This document shows, piece by piece, positions 24,906 through 32,992 of a stretch of DNA of 64,000 bases. The notes beneath the pieces were generated by a model. That model made no database searches and was not told the DNA's origin. It saw only the letters and a list, made by a program, of their open reading frames with translations. Location of the stretch: NCBI RefSeq assembly GCF_008124625.1, contig NZ_VNHM01000008.1, positions 1 to 64,000 of the forward strand, written 5' to 3'. This stretch comes from Desulfallas thermosapovorans DSM 6562. GTDB lineage: Bacteria; Bacillota; Desulfotomaculia; Desulfotomaculales; Desulfallaceae. The translations under genes and the position numbers were made by a program. Each line of letters starts with the position of its first letter. Positions within the stretch are counted from its first letter, which is position 1.

Positions 24906-26609
24906 ATGTGTTCCAAAGCGGTACTGCTGCAGGTGAATAATTTATCGGCCAGCTATAATGCCAAAAAGGTGCTGGATAATATCAGCTTTTCCGTTGGCAA
25001 AGGGGAAACGGTGGCTGTTATTGGTGAATCCGGAGCGGGTAAAACCACCCTGGGCCTTGCCGTGGCCGGGCTGACCCGGGCTGAGGTTACAGGGCAGGCG
25101 CTTTGGGGAGGTAAGGATCTTTTTACTCTGGACGAGGCAGGTTGGCAAGGTATCCGCTGGAATAACATATCCGTGGTCTTCCAGAACGTGTCCGGGGCGT
25201 TGAACCCGGTGCAAACTGCGATTAACCAGGTGGCGGAGCCTGTGATCGAGCACGGGAAAATGAAAAAGAAAGCAGCCTTGCAGCACGCGGCCGGGTTGTT
25301 ATCACGGGTGGGCCTGAATCCCAATAAACACGCCCTTTACCCTCACCAGCTCAGCGGAGGGGAAAAGCAGCGAGTATTAATGGCCATGGCTTTGGCCAAT
25401 GATCCGGAATTAATTATACTGGATGAGCCCACCGCTGCCCTGGATGCGGTAAACAGGTCCCAGATTACCGAATTGCTTTACAAAGTGGGCCGTGACAAAG
25501 CACTACTGCTGGTCACCCACGATATATCCCTGGCGGCAGCCCTGGCGGACACTGTGCTGGTGCTATATAACGGCGTGCTGGTGGAGGCCGGGCCGGCCCG
25601 CCTGGTGCTGACCAATCCGAGACATCCCTATACCAGGGGATTGCTGCGCTGCTATCCCAATATGACCACCACCAAGGACCTGGTGGGCATCAAAGGGCGT
25701 ACCCGGCGGAACACCGGCGGTTGCCGTTTTCATAACCGCTGCACCCAGGCGCTGCCCAGGTGCGCGGCTGAGGAACCGGCGTTGGAGGAGTGCCACGGGC
25801 GCCTGCTGGCCTGCCACCGGGGGGGGATAATACCCTTTTTGGAAGTGCAGGGACTGAAAAAACACTACGGTACCATTCATGCGGTGGACGGGGTGGATTT
25901 AACCCTTTATGAAGGAGAAACCCTGGCTGTGGTGGGGGCCAGCGGGTCCGGAAAAAGCACGCTGGCCCACACCGTCATGGGCCTGGAAAAACCCACGGCC
26001 GGTGAAATTAAACTGGAGGGTAACATTATCAAGAAAAGGGATAAGCATTTTTACCGCAAAGTGCAAATGGTATTCCAAAACCCCCATGATTCCATCAACC
26101 ACCGCAGTTCCGTGCTGGATGCCGTGCAAGAGCCCCTGGATATTCAGGGTATTGGCACCCGGGAAGAGCGGTTGGCCACGGTAAGGAAGTGCCTGGAGGA
26201 AGTGGAACTACCCTCGGATGAGGAATTTCTGGCTACCTATCCCCACCACCTGAGCGGCGGGGAAGCCCAGCGGGTAACCATTGCCCGGGCGCTGGTTTTA
26301 AATCCCGGGGTGCTTATTGCCGATGAGCCCACTTCGGCTCTGGATCCCAGCGTGCAGGCCAAGATTTTAAAGCTGCTGCTTAACCTGCAGGAAAAGCGGG
26401 GGCTGGCCATTTTATTCATCACCCACGATATTGCCCTGGCCCGCAAGGTAAGTGACCGGATTGCCGTTATGTGGGAGGGCCGCATTGTGGAGGAAGGCCC
26501 GGCCGGGGAAATCACCGCCAACCCGCGCACCGAATACGCCAGGCAATTACTGCGAAACGCGGCCAGTCTGGGCGTTCGGGATAGTAAGTTGGAGGTGATT
26601 AATTATTAG
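24906..26609 (+). CDS. Fused double ATPase of peptide/nickel-type ABC importer (DppD-DppF fusion)
   Basis: A 567-residue protein containing two ATP-binding domains normally encoded separately. The first (residues about 5-250) has GESGAGKTT, LSGGEKQR and IILDEPTAALD, followed by the oligopeptide-transporter cysteine cluster (about 270-305, CRFHNRC ... CAAEEPALEECHG). The second (about 315-550) has GASGSGKST, LSGGEAQR and IADEPTSALDP. Both sites look catalytically intact. GGAGGCCCC precedes the ATG. The fusion guarantees one-to-one pairing of the ATPases on the two permeases. Substrate is unassigned; co-location with the fmdE-like gene hints at a metal or metallophore but does not prove it. Confidence 0.9.
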   Translation: MCSKAVLLQVNNLSASYNAKKVLDNISFSVGKGETVAVIGESGAGKTTLGLAVAGLTRAEVTGQALWGGKDLFTLDEAGWQGIRWNNISVVFQNVSGALNPVQTAINQVAEPVIEHGKMKKKAALQHAAGLLSRVGLNPNKHALYPHQLSGGEKQRVLMAMALANDPELIILDEPTAALDAVNRSQITELLYKVGRDKALLLVTHDISLAAALADTVLVLYNGVLVEAGPARLVLTNPRHPYTRGLLRCYPNMTTTKDLVGIKGRTRRNTGGCRFHNRCTQALPRCAAEEPALEECHGRLLACHRGGIIPFLEVQGLKKHYGTIHAVDGVDLTLYEGETLAVVGASGSGKSTLAHTVMGLEKPTAGEIKLEGNIIKKRDKHFYRKVQMVFQNPHDSINHRSSVLDAVQEPLDIQGIGTREERLATVRKCLEEVELPSDEEFLATYPHHLSGGEAQRVTIARALVLNPGVLIADEPTSALDPSVQAKILKLLLNLQEKRGLAILFITHDIALARKVSDRIAVMWEGRIVEEGPAGEITANPRTEYARQLLRNAASLGVRDSKLEVINY

Positions 26610-26690
26610 ACGGTTTAAGGCCCTTAAAACCAACAGTTACAGGCGATAAACGCGGTTGGGCACCTTCAATAAATCTTCCTGACCACCGCC

Positions 26691-26719
26691 TTGAAATATA
26701 GTATAACTGGTAGTATAAT
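26691..26719 (+). promoter_or_regulatory. Promoter of the fluoride-response operon
   Basis: TTGAAA (26691-26696), 17-base spacer, TATAAT (26714-26719): a near-consensus housekeeping promoter, about 50 bases before the riboswitch. Confidence 0.75.
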
Positions 26720-26770
26720 TTGTGCATATTATCGGGTGTTTGGACGGCAGCTTATCGACTCAATACAATA

Positions 26771-26851
26771 TTGGCGATGGGGCTCGCCCAATGCTGAAAA
26801 GCTGATGGCTCCTACCGGGCAAAAGGCCACGGAGGAGCTTTTTGTTTTTCT
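26771..26851 (+). promoter_or_regulatory. Fluoride riboswitch (crcB motif) with terminator
   Basis: GGCGATGGGGCTCGCC (26773-26788), an AATGCTG block, then GCTGATGGCTCCTACC (26801-26816) match the conserved crcB-motif RNA, including the pseudoknot segments. The switch half GGCTCCT can pair with AGGAGCT (26833-26839), followed by TTTTTGTTTTT, forming the terminator. Fluoride binding would favour read-through into the two channel genes. Confidence 0.92.
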
Positions 26852-26879
26852 AAAAATGTTTGCAAGTGGGGGAGTTTAA

Positions 26880-27314
26880 GTGAGGAATTTACTTAGCGTA
26901 GGTGTTGGTGGATTTCTAGGAACCCTGGCGAGATATTATATTGCGGGCTATTTGAATGAACCATATTGGTTCCCGCTGGGGACACTGGCGGTTAATTTAG
27001 CGGGCAGCTTTCTGCTGGCATTTTTTTTAACGGTTGCATTGGATTGCATAACCGGTGCTCCACCCTTCGTCACCAACCCATATCTTGTATTAGGCATATC
27101 CACTGGTTTTATGGGTTCAATGACCACGTTTTCTGCTTTAAGTGTTGAATTTGTAACAATGGTTCAAAAACTCCCCTTAATTGCCTTATTATACGTTGGA
27201 TCAAGCCTTGTCCTTGGATTTCTATCAGCTATGGCGGGAAGGGCGCTGGCAAAACATTTGGCGGCAGGCTTGAAGCAAACAACAAACACGGCTGGAGGGA
27301 TGGAAAATGACTAA
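26880..27314 (+). CDS. crcB: Fluoride channel FluC/CrcB, first of a pair
   Basis: A 144-residue, four-helix protein. It carries GGFLGTLARYY, the pore Asn segment VNLAGSFLLAF, and GFMGSMTTFSALSVE, where the polar TTFS track and Phe box line the fluoride path. Channels of this family expel toxic fluoride and work as dimers with opposite orientations. This copy has a positively charged C-terminal tail (R, K, K) and a neutral first loop, predicting both ends inside. Start is GTG after GTGGGGGAG. It lies directly behind the riboswitch and overlaps the second gene by eight bases. Confidence 0.93.
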   Translation: MRNLLSVGVGGFLGTLARYYIAGYLNEPYWFPLGTLAVNLAGSFLLAFFLTVALDCITGAPPFVTNPYLVLGISTGFMGSMTTFSALSVEFVTMVQKLPLIALLYVGSSLVLGFLSAMAGRALAKHLAAGLKQTTNTAGGMEND

Positions 27315-27660
27315 TACCGTTCTTGTGGGTATTGGTGGTTTTTTAGGAGCGTGCTGCAGGTACTTAGCCGGGAGGTTAATAAACAGGTACTGGAAGAACA
27401 GTTTTCCCATGGCCACCTTTATAGTCAATGTCACCGGCAGTTTTTTATTGGGCCTGTTAATCTTGCACCCCGGGTTATTTCAAAAATTTCCAGGAATCGA
27501 ATTGATTTTCGGCCTCGGTTTTTTGGGCGCTTTTACTACGTTTTCTACCTTTGAATTTGAAGTTTTACAATTATTTGAAAAACGAAAGTATACCGTTGCT
27601 GCGCTGTACGTGATTTTGAGTTTTTCGCTGGGTTTCGGCCTGGCCCGGGCGGCGGCGTAG
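27307..27660 (+). CDS. crcB: Fluoride channel FluC/CrcB, second of a pair
   Basis: A 117-residue partner of the preceding protein with GGFLGACCRYL, VNVTGSFLLGLL and GFLGAFTTFSTFEFE. Its first loop is strongly basic (three Arg, one Lys), the reverse of the first copy, predicting both ends outside. The two therefore probably assemble as an antiparallel heterodimer, the known solution in species with two adjacent crcB genes. Translation is probably coupled through the eight-base overlap; GGAGGG lies in the preceding gene's end. Confidence 0.93.
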   Translation: MTNTVLVGIGGFLGACCRYLAGRLINRYWKNSFPMATFIVNVTGSFLLGLLILHPGLFQKFPGIELIFGLGFLGAFTTFSTFEFEVLQLFEKRKYTVAALYVILSFSLGFGLARAAA

Positions 27661-27725
27661 CGTGCACTTCTGGATCGCTAGCGCGGTGGAAGATTGGGGA
27701 CGGGCATGCTTGTACTTTGTTACAA

Positions 27726-27763
27726 AGGAGAGCTCCTCCTTTTGATAGTGAAAAAGCTCTCCT
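27726..27763. terminator. Stem-loop after crcB pair
   Basis: AGGAGAGCT (27726-27734) pairs with AGCTCTCCT (27755-27763) around a 20-base loop. No T-run is evident. It lies between the crcB pair and the convergent transglycosylase gene. Confidence 0.4.
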
Positions 27764-27821
27764 CTAGATTAAGGACCTTATAGGTGTTAAAGTTGGGCCG
27801 TGGTTGGCGATAGACAGTTTC

Positions 27822-28547
27822 CTACACTACAAAGTTCACTCTGTTTCTGGTTACCTTTTGCACGTAATCACGGGTTTCCCGGTAATTGGGGATGCCGCCG
27901 GCGCGATCCACCGCTCCGGGACCGGCATTATAGGCGGCCAGTGCCAGGGATACATTGCCATCGTAGCGGTTTAGCATTTGTTTCAAGTAGCGCACCCCGC
28001 CGTCTACATTTTGTACCGGGTCCAAGGGGTCGGTAACGCCAAGCGAGGCGGCCGTTCCCGGCATGAGCTGCATCAGTCCCATGGCTCCCGCCGGCGATAC
28101 CGCCCGGGGGTTAAAGCCTGATTCCGCCTGCACCACTGATTTAACCAGGGCTGGATCAACACCGTGTTTTAGGGCCACTTGTTCCACCATTTTTTCCAGC
28201 TCCGCTTTGCTCGCACCAGCCATGGTGCCGGCACCTGCGGCTCCGGAGGCGGACGCCGTCCCGTAGCTTTTGTGGCCGGAACCGGTCGCACCGGCGGCGT
28301 AATATTTGGCCACCTGGCGGCCGGTGATATAACCTGGACTGGTTGGCAGGAGCAAATCTACTACCTGTGGCAGGCCCAATTGGGTGGAGGACGGGCTTGT
28401 TTGCCGGCGTAGCAGGGCCAGCATTAAAATATCGGAAAAGCCCGGGCCAGTCCCAACAGTGCTGCCGGATTGATTTGTTTCTGATAGCGAGGATGACAGC
28501 ATTTCCATGAAAATTGTTTTCGCAAGGGTATCCAGCTTCATATCCAT
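27822..28547 (-). CDS. Lytic transglycosylase, SLT domain
   Basis: A 241-residue protein. The N-terminal half is low in conservation (Ser/Gly/Ala-rich linker to about residue 115). The C-terminal half is a soluble lytic transglycosylase domain: [20 protein letters not shown] with the catalytic Glu, LMQLMPGTA, and [14 protein letters not shown], ending YVQKVTRN. It cleaves peptidoglycan strands to anhydromuropeptides. No classical signal peptide is seen at either of the two candidate ATGs (MDMKLDTLA...), so export would need another route or the enzyme acts at the forespore. The start chosen follows a GGAG site; a longer upstream frame is poorly supported. Confidence 0.85.
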   Translation of the reverse strand: MDMKLDTLAKTIFMEMLSSSLSETNQSGSTVGTGPGFSDILMLALLRRQTSPSSTQLGLPQVVDLLLPTSPGYITGRQVAKYYAAGATGSGHKSYGTASASGAAGAGTMAGASKAELEKMVEQVALKHGVDPALVKSVVQAESGFNPRAVSPAGAMGLMQLMPGTAASLGVTDPLDPVQNVDGGVRYLKQMLNRYDGNVSLALAAYNAGPGAVDRAGGIPNYRETRDYVQKVTRNRVNFVV

Positions 28548-28731
28548 ATCTTTCTCTAATCTCCAGCGGGTATTTTTACAATAAGATAACGATAAAAAGA
28601 TAACGGTCAAAGTCGATCAGCCTGGTGTTGGATAGATGACAATGGTGGGGTGGTATCCAGGCGATAATACGATAGTGTAACAATTACCAGTTATATATAA
28701 TTATACTCCAGAGTGTTTAATTCCTGCTTTA

Positions 28732-28831
28732 GTGCCGGGTGTTAAAATTTTAAACTTCATTCATGACGTTTTGTACCCTGGAAAGGCATGCATACAGGGT
28801 TGAAAGAATAAAAATTTTCAACACCTGGCAC
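28732..28831. repeat. Long imperfect inverted repeat
   Basis: The arm GTGCCGGGTGTTAAAATTTT (from 28732) is mirrored by AAAATTTTCAACACCTGGCA (to about 28830) with about two mismatches, enclosing a smaller ACCCTG/CAGGGT hairpin. The 316-base gap in which it lies has no gene. It could be a MITE-like relic or a structured RNA; no coding capacity. Confidence 0.5.
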
Positions 28832-28926
28832 CGGTATGGTTGTGGATAGTAACTTATGCATTATAATTATAATGTTGTGATTATGCATTTATCCCGTTAA
28901 TACATCATCTATGTGGGGAGGCTAGC

Positions 28927-29286
28927 ATGGTTGTCAGATCGGTGATTCTTTTCATTCTGGCTGGTTTGGCTGAAATAGCGGGAGGTTATTTCATATGGAT
29001 TTGGCTCCGGGATGGAGCCGGTCCAATCTGGGGGTTGGCCGGCGGTATAATATTGATACTATACGGGGTGATACCCACACTGCAGAACTTCCCTGATTTC
29101 GGGCGTATATACGCGGCATACGGCGGCGTATTTATCATTATGTCCATTTTATGGGGTTGGTGGATTGATGGTGTAACTCCCGATTTTTATGATTGGCTGG
29201 GCACATTTGTCGCCCTGGTTGGCACAGCAATAATTTTATGGTTCCCCCGCGGGGGGCAACAAAGGGAGGCCGGCGGCGTTGATTAA
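28927..29286 (+). CDS. YnfA/UPF0060 family small membrane protein, first of a pair
   Basis: A 119-residue, four-helix protein with the family markers LAGLAEIAGGYFIWIWLRD, LYGVIPTLQNFPDFGRIYAAYGGVFI and LWGWWIDG. YnfA proteins belong to the small-multidrug-resistance fold and export cationic compounds in tested cases. Loops one and three are neutral to acidic, so positive-inside considerations favour both ends inside. The ATG follows GGGGAGGCTAGC. It overlaps the second copy by eight bases. Confidence 0.85.
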   Translation: MVVRSVILFILAGLAEIAGGYFIWIWLRDGAGPIWGLAGGIILILYGVIPTLQNFPDFGRIYAAYGGVFIIMSILWGWWIDGVTPDFYDWLGTFVALVGTAIILWFPRGGQQREAGGVD

Positions 29287-29602
29287 ATCCGCTATCCTTT
29301 TCATCATGGCCGGTTTGGCCGAAATTGGCGGGGGGTATTTTGTTTGGTTATGGTTGCGTGAGAAAAAGGGAATATGGTTGGGTGTTGTCGGTGCCGTAAT
29401 CTTGGTTCTGTACGGTGTAATACCTACGTTGCAGGAATATCCTCATTTTGGCCGGGTGTATGCGGCGTATGGCGGCGTTTTCATTGTGTTGTCCCTGCTG
29501 TGGGGATGGTTTATCGACAAAAAAAGGCCCGATAAATATGATTGGGCCGGTTCCTGTGTGGCCCTTATTGGGGCTGCAATAATTATTTGGACACCAAGAT
29601 GA
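29279..29602 (+). CDS. YnfA/UPF0060 family small membrane protein, second of a pair
   Basis: A 107-residue paralogue of the preceding gene (LAEIGGGYFVWLWLR, LYGVIPTLQEYPHFGRVYAAYG). Loops one (REKKG) and three (DKKRPDKYD) are basic, the reverse of the first copy, predicting the opposite orientation. The pair therefore probably works as an antiparallel heterodimer, as in paired small-multidrug-resistance proteins. The start is TTG after GGGAGG inside the end of the first gene. Confidence 0.85.
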   Translation: MIKSAILFIMAGLAEIGGGYFVWLWLREKKGIWLGVVGAVILVLYGVIPTLQEYPHFGRVYAAYGGVFIVLSLLWGWFIDKKRPDKYDWAGSCVALIGAAIIIWTPR

Positions 29603-29664
29603 GTTGGCTGAAATAAATGGAACCATTTGCTTTCCATGAACGTCAAAATTAGCGGTGGGGTAGT

Positions 29665-29693
29665 GGAAGCAGGGGAACCGTCCCCTTGCTTCC
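29665..29693. repeat. Dispersed repeat family A, hairpin copy
   Basis: GGAAGCAGGGGAACCGTCCCCTTGCTTCC is nearly palindromic (GGAAGCA...TGCTTCC; GGGG...CCCC). It lies between convergent genes and probably acts as a terminator. Confidence 0.65.
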
Positions 29694-29990
29694 CTATTTG
29701 AACAGGTGTTTCAGGGCTGCCAGCGGGTGGGTAAAGAGCATGCGCGGTCCCGAGTATCGCATTACTTCTTTAATCTTGTGGCGCATATCGGGTTTATAAC
29801 AGTGGACCGGGCATTTCTGGCAGGTGGGTTTTTCGCTGCCAAACCGGCAGTTATCCAGCCTTTTGTGCGCGTATGCCAGTAAGTTGCGGCAATCATGACA
29901 CAGGTATTTTTCCGTGCCATGCTTGTTCCGGCAGTAAAGTTTGATCATGGTATGAACAGTTTTTTTTTCTGCTTCAATAACGTTTCTCAT
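29694..29990 (-). CDS. Nitrous-oxide-stimulated-promoter family protein (YgbA_NO)
   Basis: A 98-residue cysteine-rich protein: MIKLYCRNKHG, LCHDCRNLLAYAHKRLDNC, CQKCPVHCY and the tail MRYSGPRMLF, which define the YgbA_NO family. E. coli YgbA is induced by nitric oxide under NsrR control. The clustered cysteines suggest metal or iron-sulfur binding; a biochemical role is not established. It appears to be a single gene; its stop touches a family A repeat. Confidence 0.85.
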   Translation of the reverse strand: MRNVIEAEKKTVHTMIKLYCRNKHGTEKYLCHDCRNLLAYAHKRLDNCRFGSEKPTCQKCPVHCYKPDMRHKIKEVMRYSGPRMLFTHPLAALKHLFK

Positions 29991-30119
29991 GGTATTAGTA
30001 TATCAATCCTGCAGTGCTTTTCCCATGGAATTTATAAGCAGCTTTGAAGTAGTCTCATTTATAAAATGTAAAATACTTTTTACATGGTGTTAATTAATCA
30101 AATGCGTTCTAATGCATGC

Positions 30120-30148
30120 TTGCATTGTAATGTATAAAATTTTATAAT
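30120..30148 (+). promoter_or_regulatory. Promoter of the ter cluster
   Basis: TTGCAT (30120-30125), 17-base spacer, TATAAT (30143-30148), about 60 bases before the first terD. Confidence 0.7.
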
Positions 30149-30211
30149 TTAATATATAAAGAAAATATGGCGTTATTTGCTTCCTAAATAGTAAAAAAAG
30201 GGGGATTTGTC

Positions 30212-30784
30212 TTGGCGGTTAATTTACAAAAGGGACAAAAGGTGGATTTAACCAAAGGCCGGCCCGGGCTTACCAAAGTTATTGCCGGTCTGGGGTGGGA
30301 TACCAACAAATTTGACGGGCCGGACTTTGATTTGGATGCTTCTGTTTTTCTGCTGGGCAAGAACGGTAAATGTGCCAGTGCCGATGACTTTGTGTTTTAC
30401 AACAACTTGAAACACGTCAGCGGTGCTGTTGAACATTTGGGGGACAACCTTACCGGTGAAGGTGAAGGTGACGACGAGCAAATTAAAATAGATTTAAGTA
30501 AAGTTCCTGCTCACATCCATAAAATTGCCATTACGGTAACTATTCACATGGCTAAAGAGCGCAACCAGAACTTTGGTCTGGTATCCAATGCCTTTGTCCG
30601 CATAGTGGACGAAAACTCAGGTGCAGAATTGCTGCGCTATGACCTCAGTGAGGATTATAGTATTGAAACCGCCCTGGTATTTGCCGAGCTATACCGACAT
30701 GGTGGTGAGTGGAAGTTTGCAGCCGTGGGCCAGGGATTTAATGATGGACTGGCGGGCCTGGTGCGTTTGTATGGCCTGGAATAA
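30212..30784 (+). CDS. terD: TerD-family stress protein, copy 1
   Basis: A 190-residue, full-length TerD domain. It starts [19 protein letters not shown] and carries [15 protein letters not shown], the acidic [14 protein letters not shown] calcium-binding stretch, and [19 protein letters not shown]. TerD proteins bind calcium through these acidic residues and act in tellurite, phage and general stress resistance, probably as membrane-associated scaffolds. The TTG start follows GGGGGA. It heads a cluster of ter genes. Confidence 0.95.
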   Translation: MAVNLQKGQKVDLTKGRPGLTKVIAGLGWDTNKFDGPDFDLDASVFLLGKNGKCASADDFVFYNNLKHVSGAVEHLGDNLTGEGEGDDEQIKIDLSKVPAHIHKIAITVTIHMAKERNQNFGLVSNAFVRIVDENSGAELLRYDLSEDYSIETALVFAELYRHGGEWKFAAVGQGFNDGLAGLVRLYGLE

Positions 30785-30799
30785 GAAGGGAGTTTTTCG

Positions 30800-31417
30800 G
30801 TGATTAACCTGCAAAAAGGGCAAAAGATTGATCTAACCAAAACCAACCCCGGTTTGTCAAAAATTATGGTTGGTCTTGGATGGGACCCCGTTGAAAGTAA
30901 AGGTGGCGGCGGGAAAGGTTTACTGGGCGGCCTGTTTGGCGGGGGAAGCAAAACCATTGATATTGACTGTGATGCTTCGGTTTTTATGCTTGATGCCAAC
31001 GGCAAATTAACCAAAAACAAAAATCTTGTTTATTACGGTAATAAGACAAGCCCCTGCGGCAGTGTCCGCCATTCGGGGGACAACCTCACCGGAGAGGGCG
31101 AAGGCGATGATGAACAAATCATGGTGGAGCTCGCCAGGGTACCCGCTGATGTGCACCGGCTGGTGTTCGTGGTCAATATTTACGACTGCGAAAGACGCAA
31201 GCAGCACTTCGGCATGATTAAAAACGCCTTTATCCGGGTGGTCAACATTGTCAATAACCAGGAATTATGTAGATTTAACCTGTCTGAAGGGTACGAGAAT
31301 AAAACAACGCTGATTGCCGGAGAAGTATATCGTCACCAGGGGGAGTGGAAATTTGCCGCTCTGGGCGAATCCACCACCGATCCCGGGTTGCAAACCCTGT
31401 CCAGAAGGTTTTTATAA
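30800..31417 (+). CDS. terD: TerD-family stress protein, copy 2 (with Gly/Lys insertion)
   Basis: A 205-residue TerD domain, longer than its neighbours because of a Gly/Lys-rich insertion (KGGGGKGLLGGLFGGG, about residues 35-50) before the DIDCDASVFML strand. Such GGLLGGLFGG insertions occur in TerD paralogues and in the final fusion protein of this cluster. The acidic [14 protein letters not shown] stretch is kept. The start is GTG after GGGAG. It lies 15 bases after the first copy, so is co-transcribed. Confidence 0.93.
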   Translation: MINLQKGQKIDLTKTNPGLSKIMVGLGWDPVESKGGGGKGLLGGLFGGGSKTIDIDCDASVFMLDANGKLTKNKNLVYYGNKTSPCGSVRHSGDNLTGEGEGDDEQIMVELARVPADVHRLVFVVNIYDCERRKQHFGMIKNAFIRVVNIVNNQELCRFNLSEGYENKTTLIAGEVYRHQGEWKFAALGESTTDPGLQTLSRRFL

Positions 31418-31486
31418 AGTATATAAACAAATTTTTTACACGCCAATAATAAAGATAAAAAAGGGTAATACAGGAGGTTTTATAAT

Positions 31487-32065
31487 ATGATTTCACTGGC
31501 CAAAGGCCAAAAGATTGATTTAACCAAAACCAACCCCGGCCTGACCAAAATTATGGTGGGTCTTGGCTGGGATACCAATAAATATGACGGCGGTCATGAA
31601 TTTGACTTGGACGCCGTGGCTTTTTTGGTCAACGCCGAAGGCAAGGCTACCGGTGACGGGGCATTTGTATTCTATAATAATAAGCAGGACCCCAGCGGCT
31701 CTGTTGTTTTATCCGGGGACAACCGTACCGGTGAAGGGGAAGGCGACGATGAAACAATTAAAATTAACCTGGCTACCGTCCCTGCTGAAGTCCACAAAAT
31801 AGCCATCTGCATTAATATTCACGAGGCTGACACCCGCAACCAGAATTTCGGCCAGGTGTCCAATGCCTTTGCCCGGGTTGTTAATGAAGATAATGGCGAG
31901 GAAATTCTCCGTTACGATTTGGGTGAGGATTATTCCATTGAAACCGGCCTTGTGGTGGCCGAAATATATCGCCATAAAGGTGAGTGGAAATTTAGCGCTG
32001 TGGGTAGCGGTTTTCAGGGTGGTTTGGCTGCTCTGGCCGCCACATATGGCTTAAACGCCGGATAA
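31487..32065 (+). CDS. terD: TerD-family stress protein, copy 3
   Basis: A 192-residue TerD domain, most like copy 1 ([57 protein letters not shown]). All acidic calcium ligands are present. CAGGAGG lies ten bases before the ATG. A GC-rich hairpin follows its stop and may reduce read-through to terC. Confidence 0.95.
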   Translation: MISLAKGQKIDLTKTNPGLTKIMVGLGWDTNKYDGGHEFDLDAVAFLVNAEGKATGDGAFVFYNNKQDPSGSVVLSGDNRTGEGEGDDETIKINLATVPAEVHKIAICINIHEADTRNQNFGQVSNAFARVVNEDNGEEILRYDLGEDYSIETGLVVAEIYRHKGEWKFSAVGSGFQGGLAALAATYGLNAG

Positions 32066-32119
32066 AGAATTACAAACTGTTTCAACAAAACAATCAACCG
32101 TATTTTGACAACTGTAAGC

Positions 32120-32146
32120 AAGGGGTGCTCATTTTAAGCACCCCTT
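32120..32146 (+). terminator. Hairpin between terD3 and terC
   Basis: AAGGGGTGCT (32120-32129) pairs perfectly with AGCACCCCTT (32137-32146), loop of seven. No U-run follows, so it is more likely a partial terminator or processing site than a full stop. Confidence 0.5.
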
Positions 32147-32221
32147 ATCTAAATCCTGCTTTAGCCCTGACATTTTGTCGCACTAAAAAGTGATGCACGA
32201 TTAAGGAGGAATTTTCAACAA

Positions 32222-32992
32222 GTGGACGTAATAACGGGATTTTTAGCGGGTCTTGCGGCCAGCTACGGGCAATTCTTTTCCTGGGATGCCCTGGTTGGAA
32301 TGCTTACGGATCCGGTGAATTGGGGCATTATCTTCTGGCTTGTTATACTGGAAGGTTTGTTATCCTGCGATAACGCGCTGGTGTTGGCTGTGGTGGTAAG
32401 GCGCCTGCCCAAACACCAGCAGAAAAAAGCGCTGCTTTATGGTATTTGGGGCGCGTATTTTTTCCGCTTTTTAGCTATCGGATTAGGTGTATATCTAATT
32501 AAGATACGCTGGGTACAAATACTGGGGGCTGCATATCTTTTATGGTTGGCCGCCAAGTATTTTATTTCCAAAAGACAAGTGGAATCCGAAGCCGGTGAGG
32601 ATGGTGATGAGCCCAAGGTAAGGAGAGGTGGTTTTTGGGATACCTTCTGGGGTACGGTGGCCACAGTAGAGCTGATGGATATTTCCTTTAGCGTGGATAG
32701 TATTCTGGCTGCCTTTGCCTTGAGCGATGAGGCCTGGGTATTACTTCTGGGTGGTATGCTGGGTATTTTGATGATGCGGGGCGTAGCCACCATATTTATT
32801 AGAATGCTGGAAAAATACCCGACATTGGAATCCGCCGCCTATGTACTGATTGCTTTAATTGGTGGCAAACTGCTAGCTCAGGCCTTTGGTTACCATGTTC
32901 CCCCTTATATGCTTTTTACTGTTATGGCAGCGGTGCTGATAGGCACAATGTTGCTGGACCGTATGCGTGAAGGTGGTAAAAAAGAGGCATGA
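32222..32992 (+). CDS. terC: TerC/YkoY-type integral membrane protein
   Basis: A 256-residue membrane protein with seven or eight helices. The TerC signatures are WLVILEGLLSCDNALVLAVV (acidic Glu and Asp in the membrane) and the paired VELMDISFSVDSILAAF. The family moves or senses metal ions; in several bacteria it loads manganese into exported enzymes, and in ter clusters it is the membrane anchor for TerD-type proteins. GGAGGAATTTTCAACAA precedes the GTG. It overlaps the next gene by four bases (ATGA). Confidence 0.92.
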   Translation: MDVITGFLAGLAASYGQFFSWDALVGMLTDPVNWGIIFWLVILEGLLSCDNALVLAVVVRRLPKHQQKKALLYGIWGAYFFRFLAIGLGVYLIKIRWVQILGAAYLLWLAAKYFISKRQVESEAGEDGDEPKVRRGGFWDTFWGTVATVELMDISFSVDSILAAFALSDEAWVLLLGGMLGILMMRGVATIFIRMLEKYPTLESAAYVLIALIGGKLLAQAFGYHVPPYMLFTVMAAVLIGTMLLDRMREGGKKEA

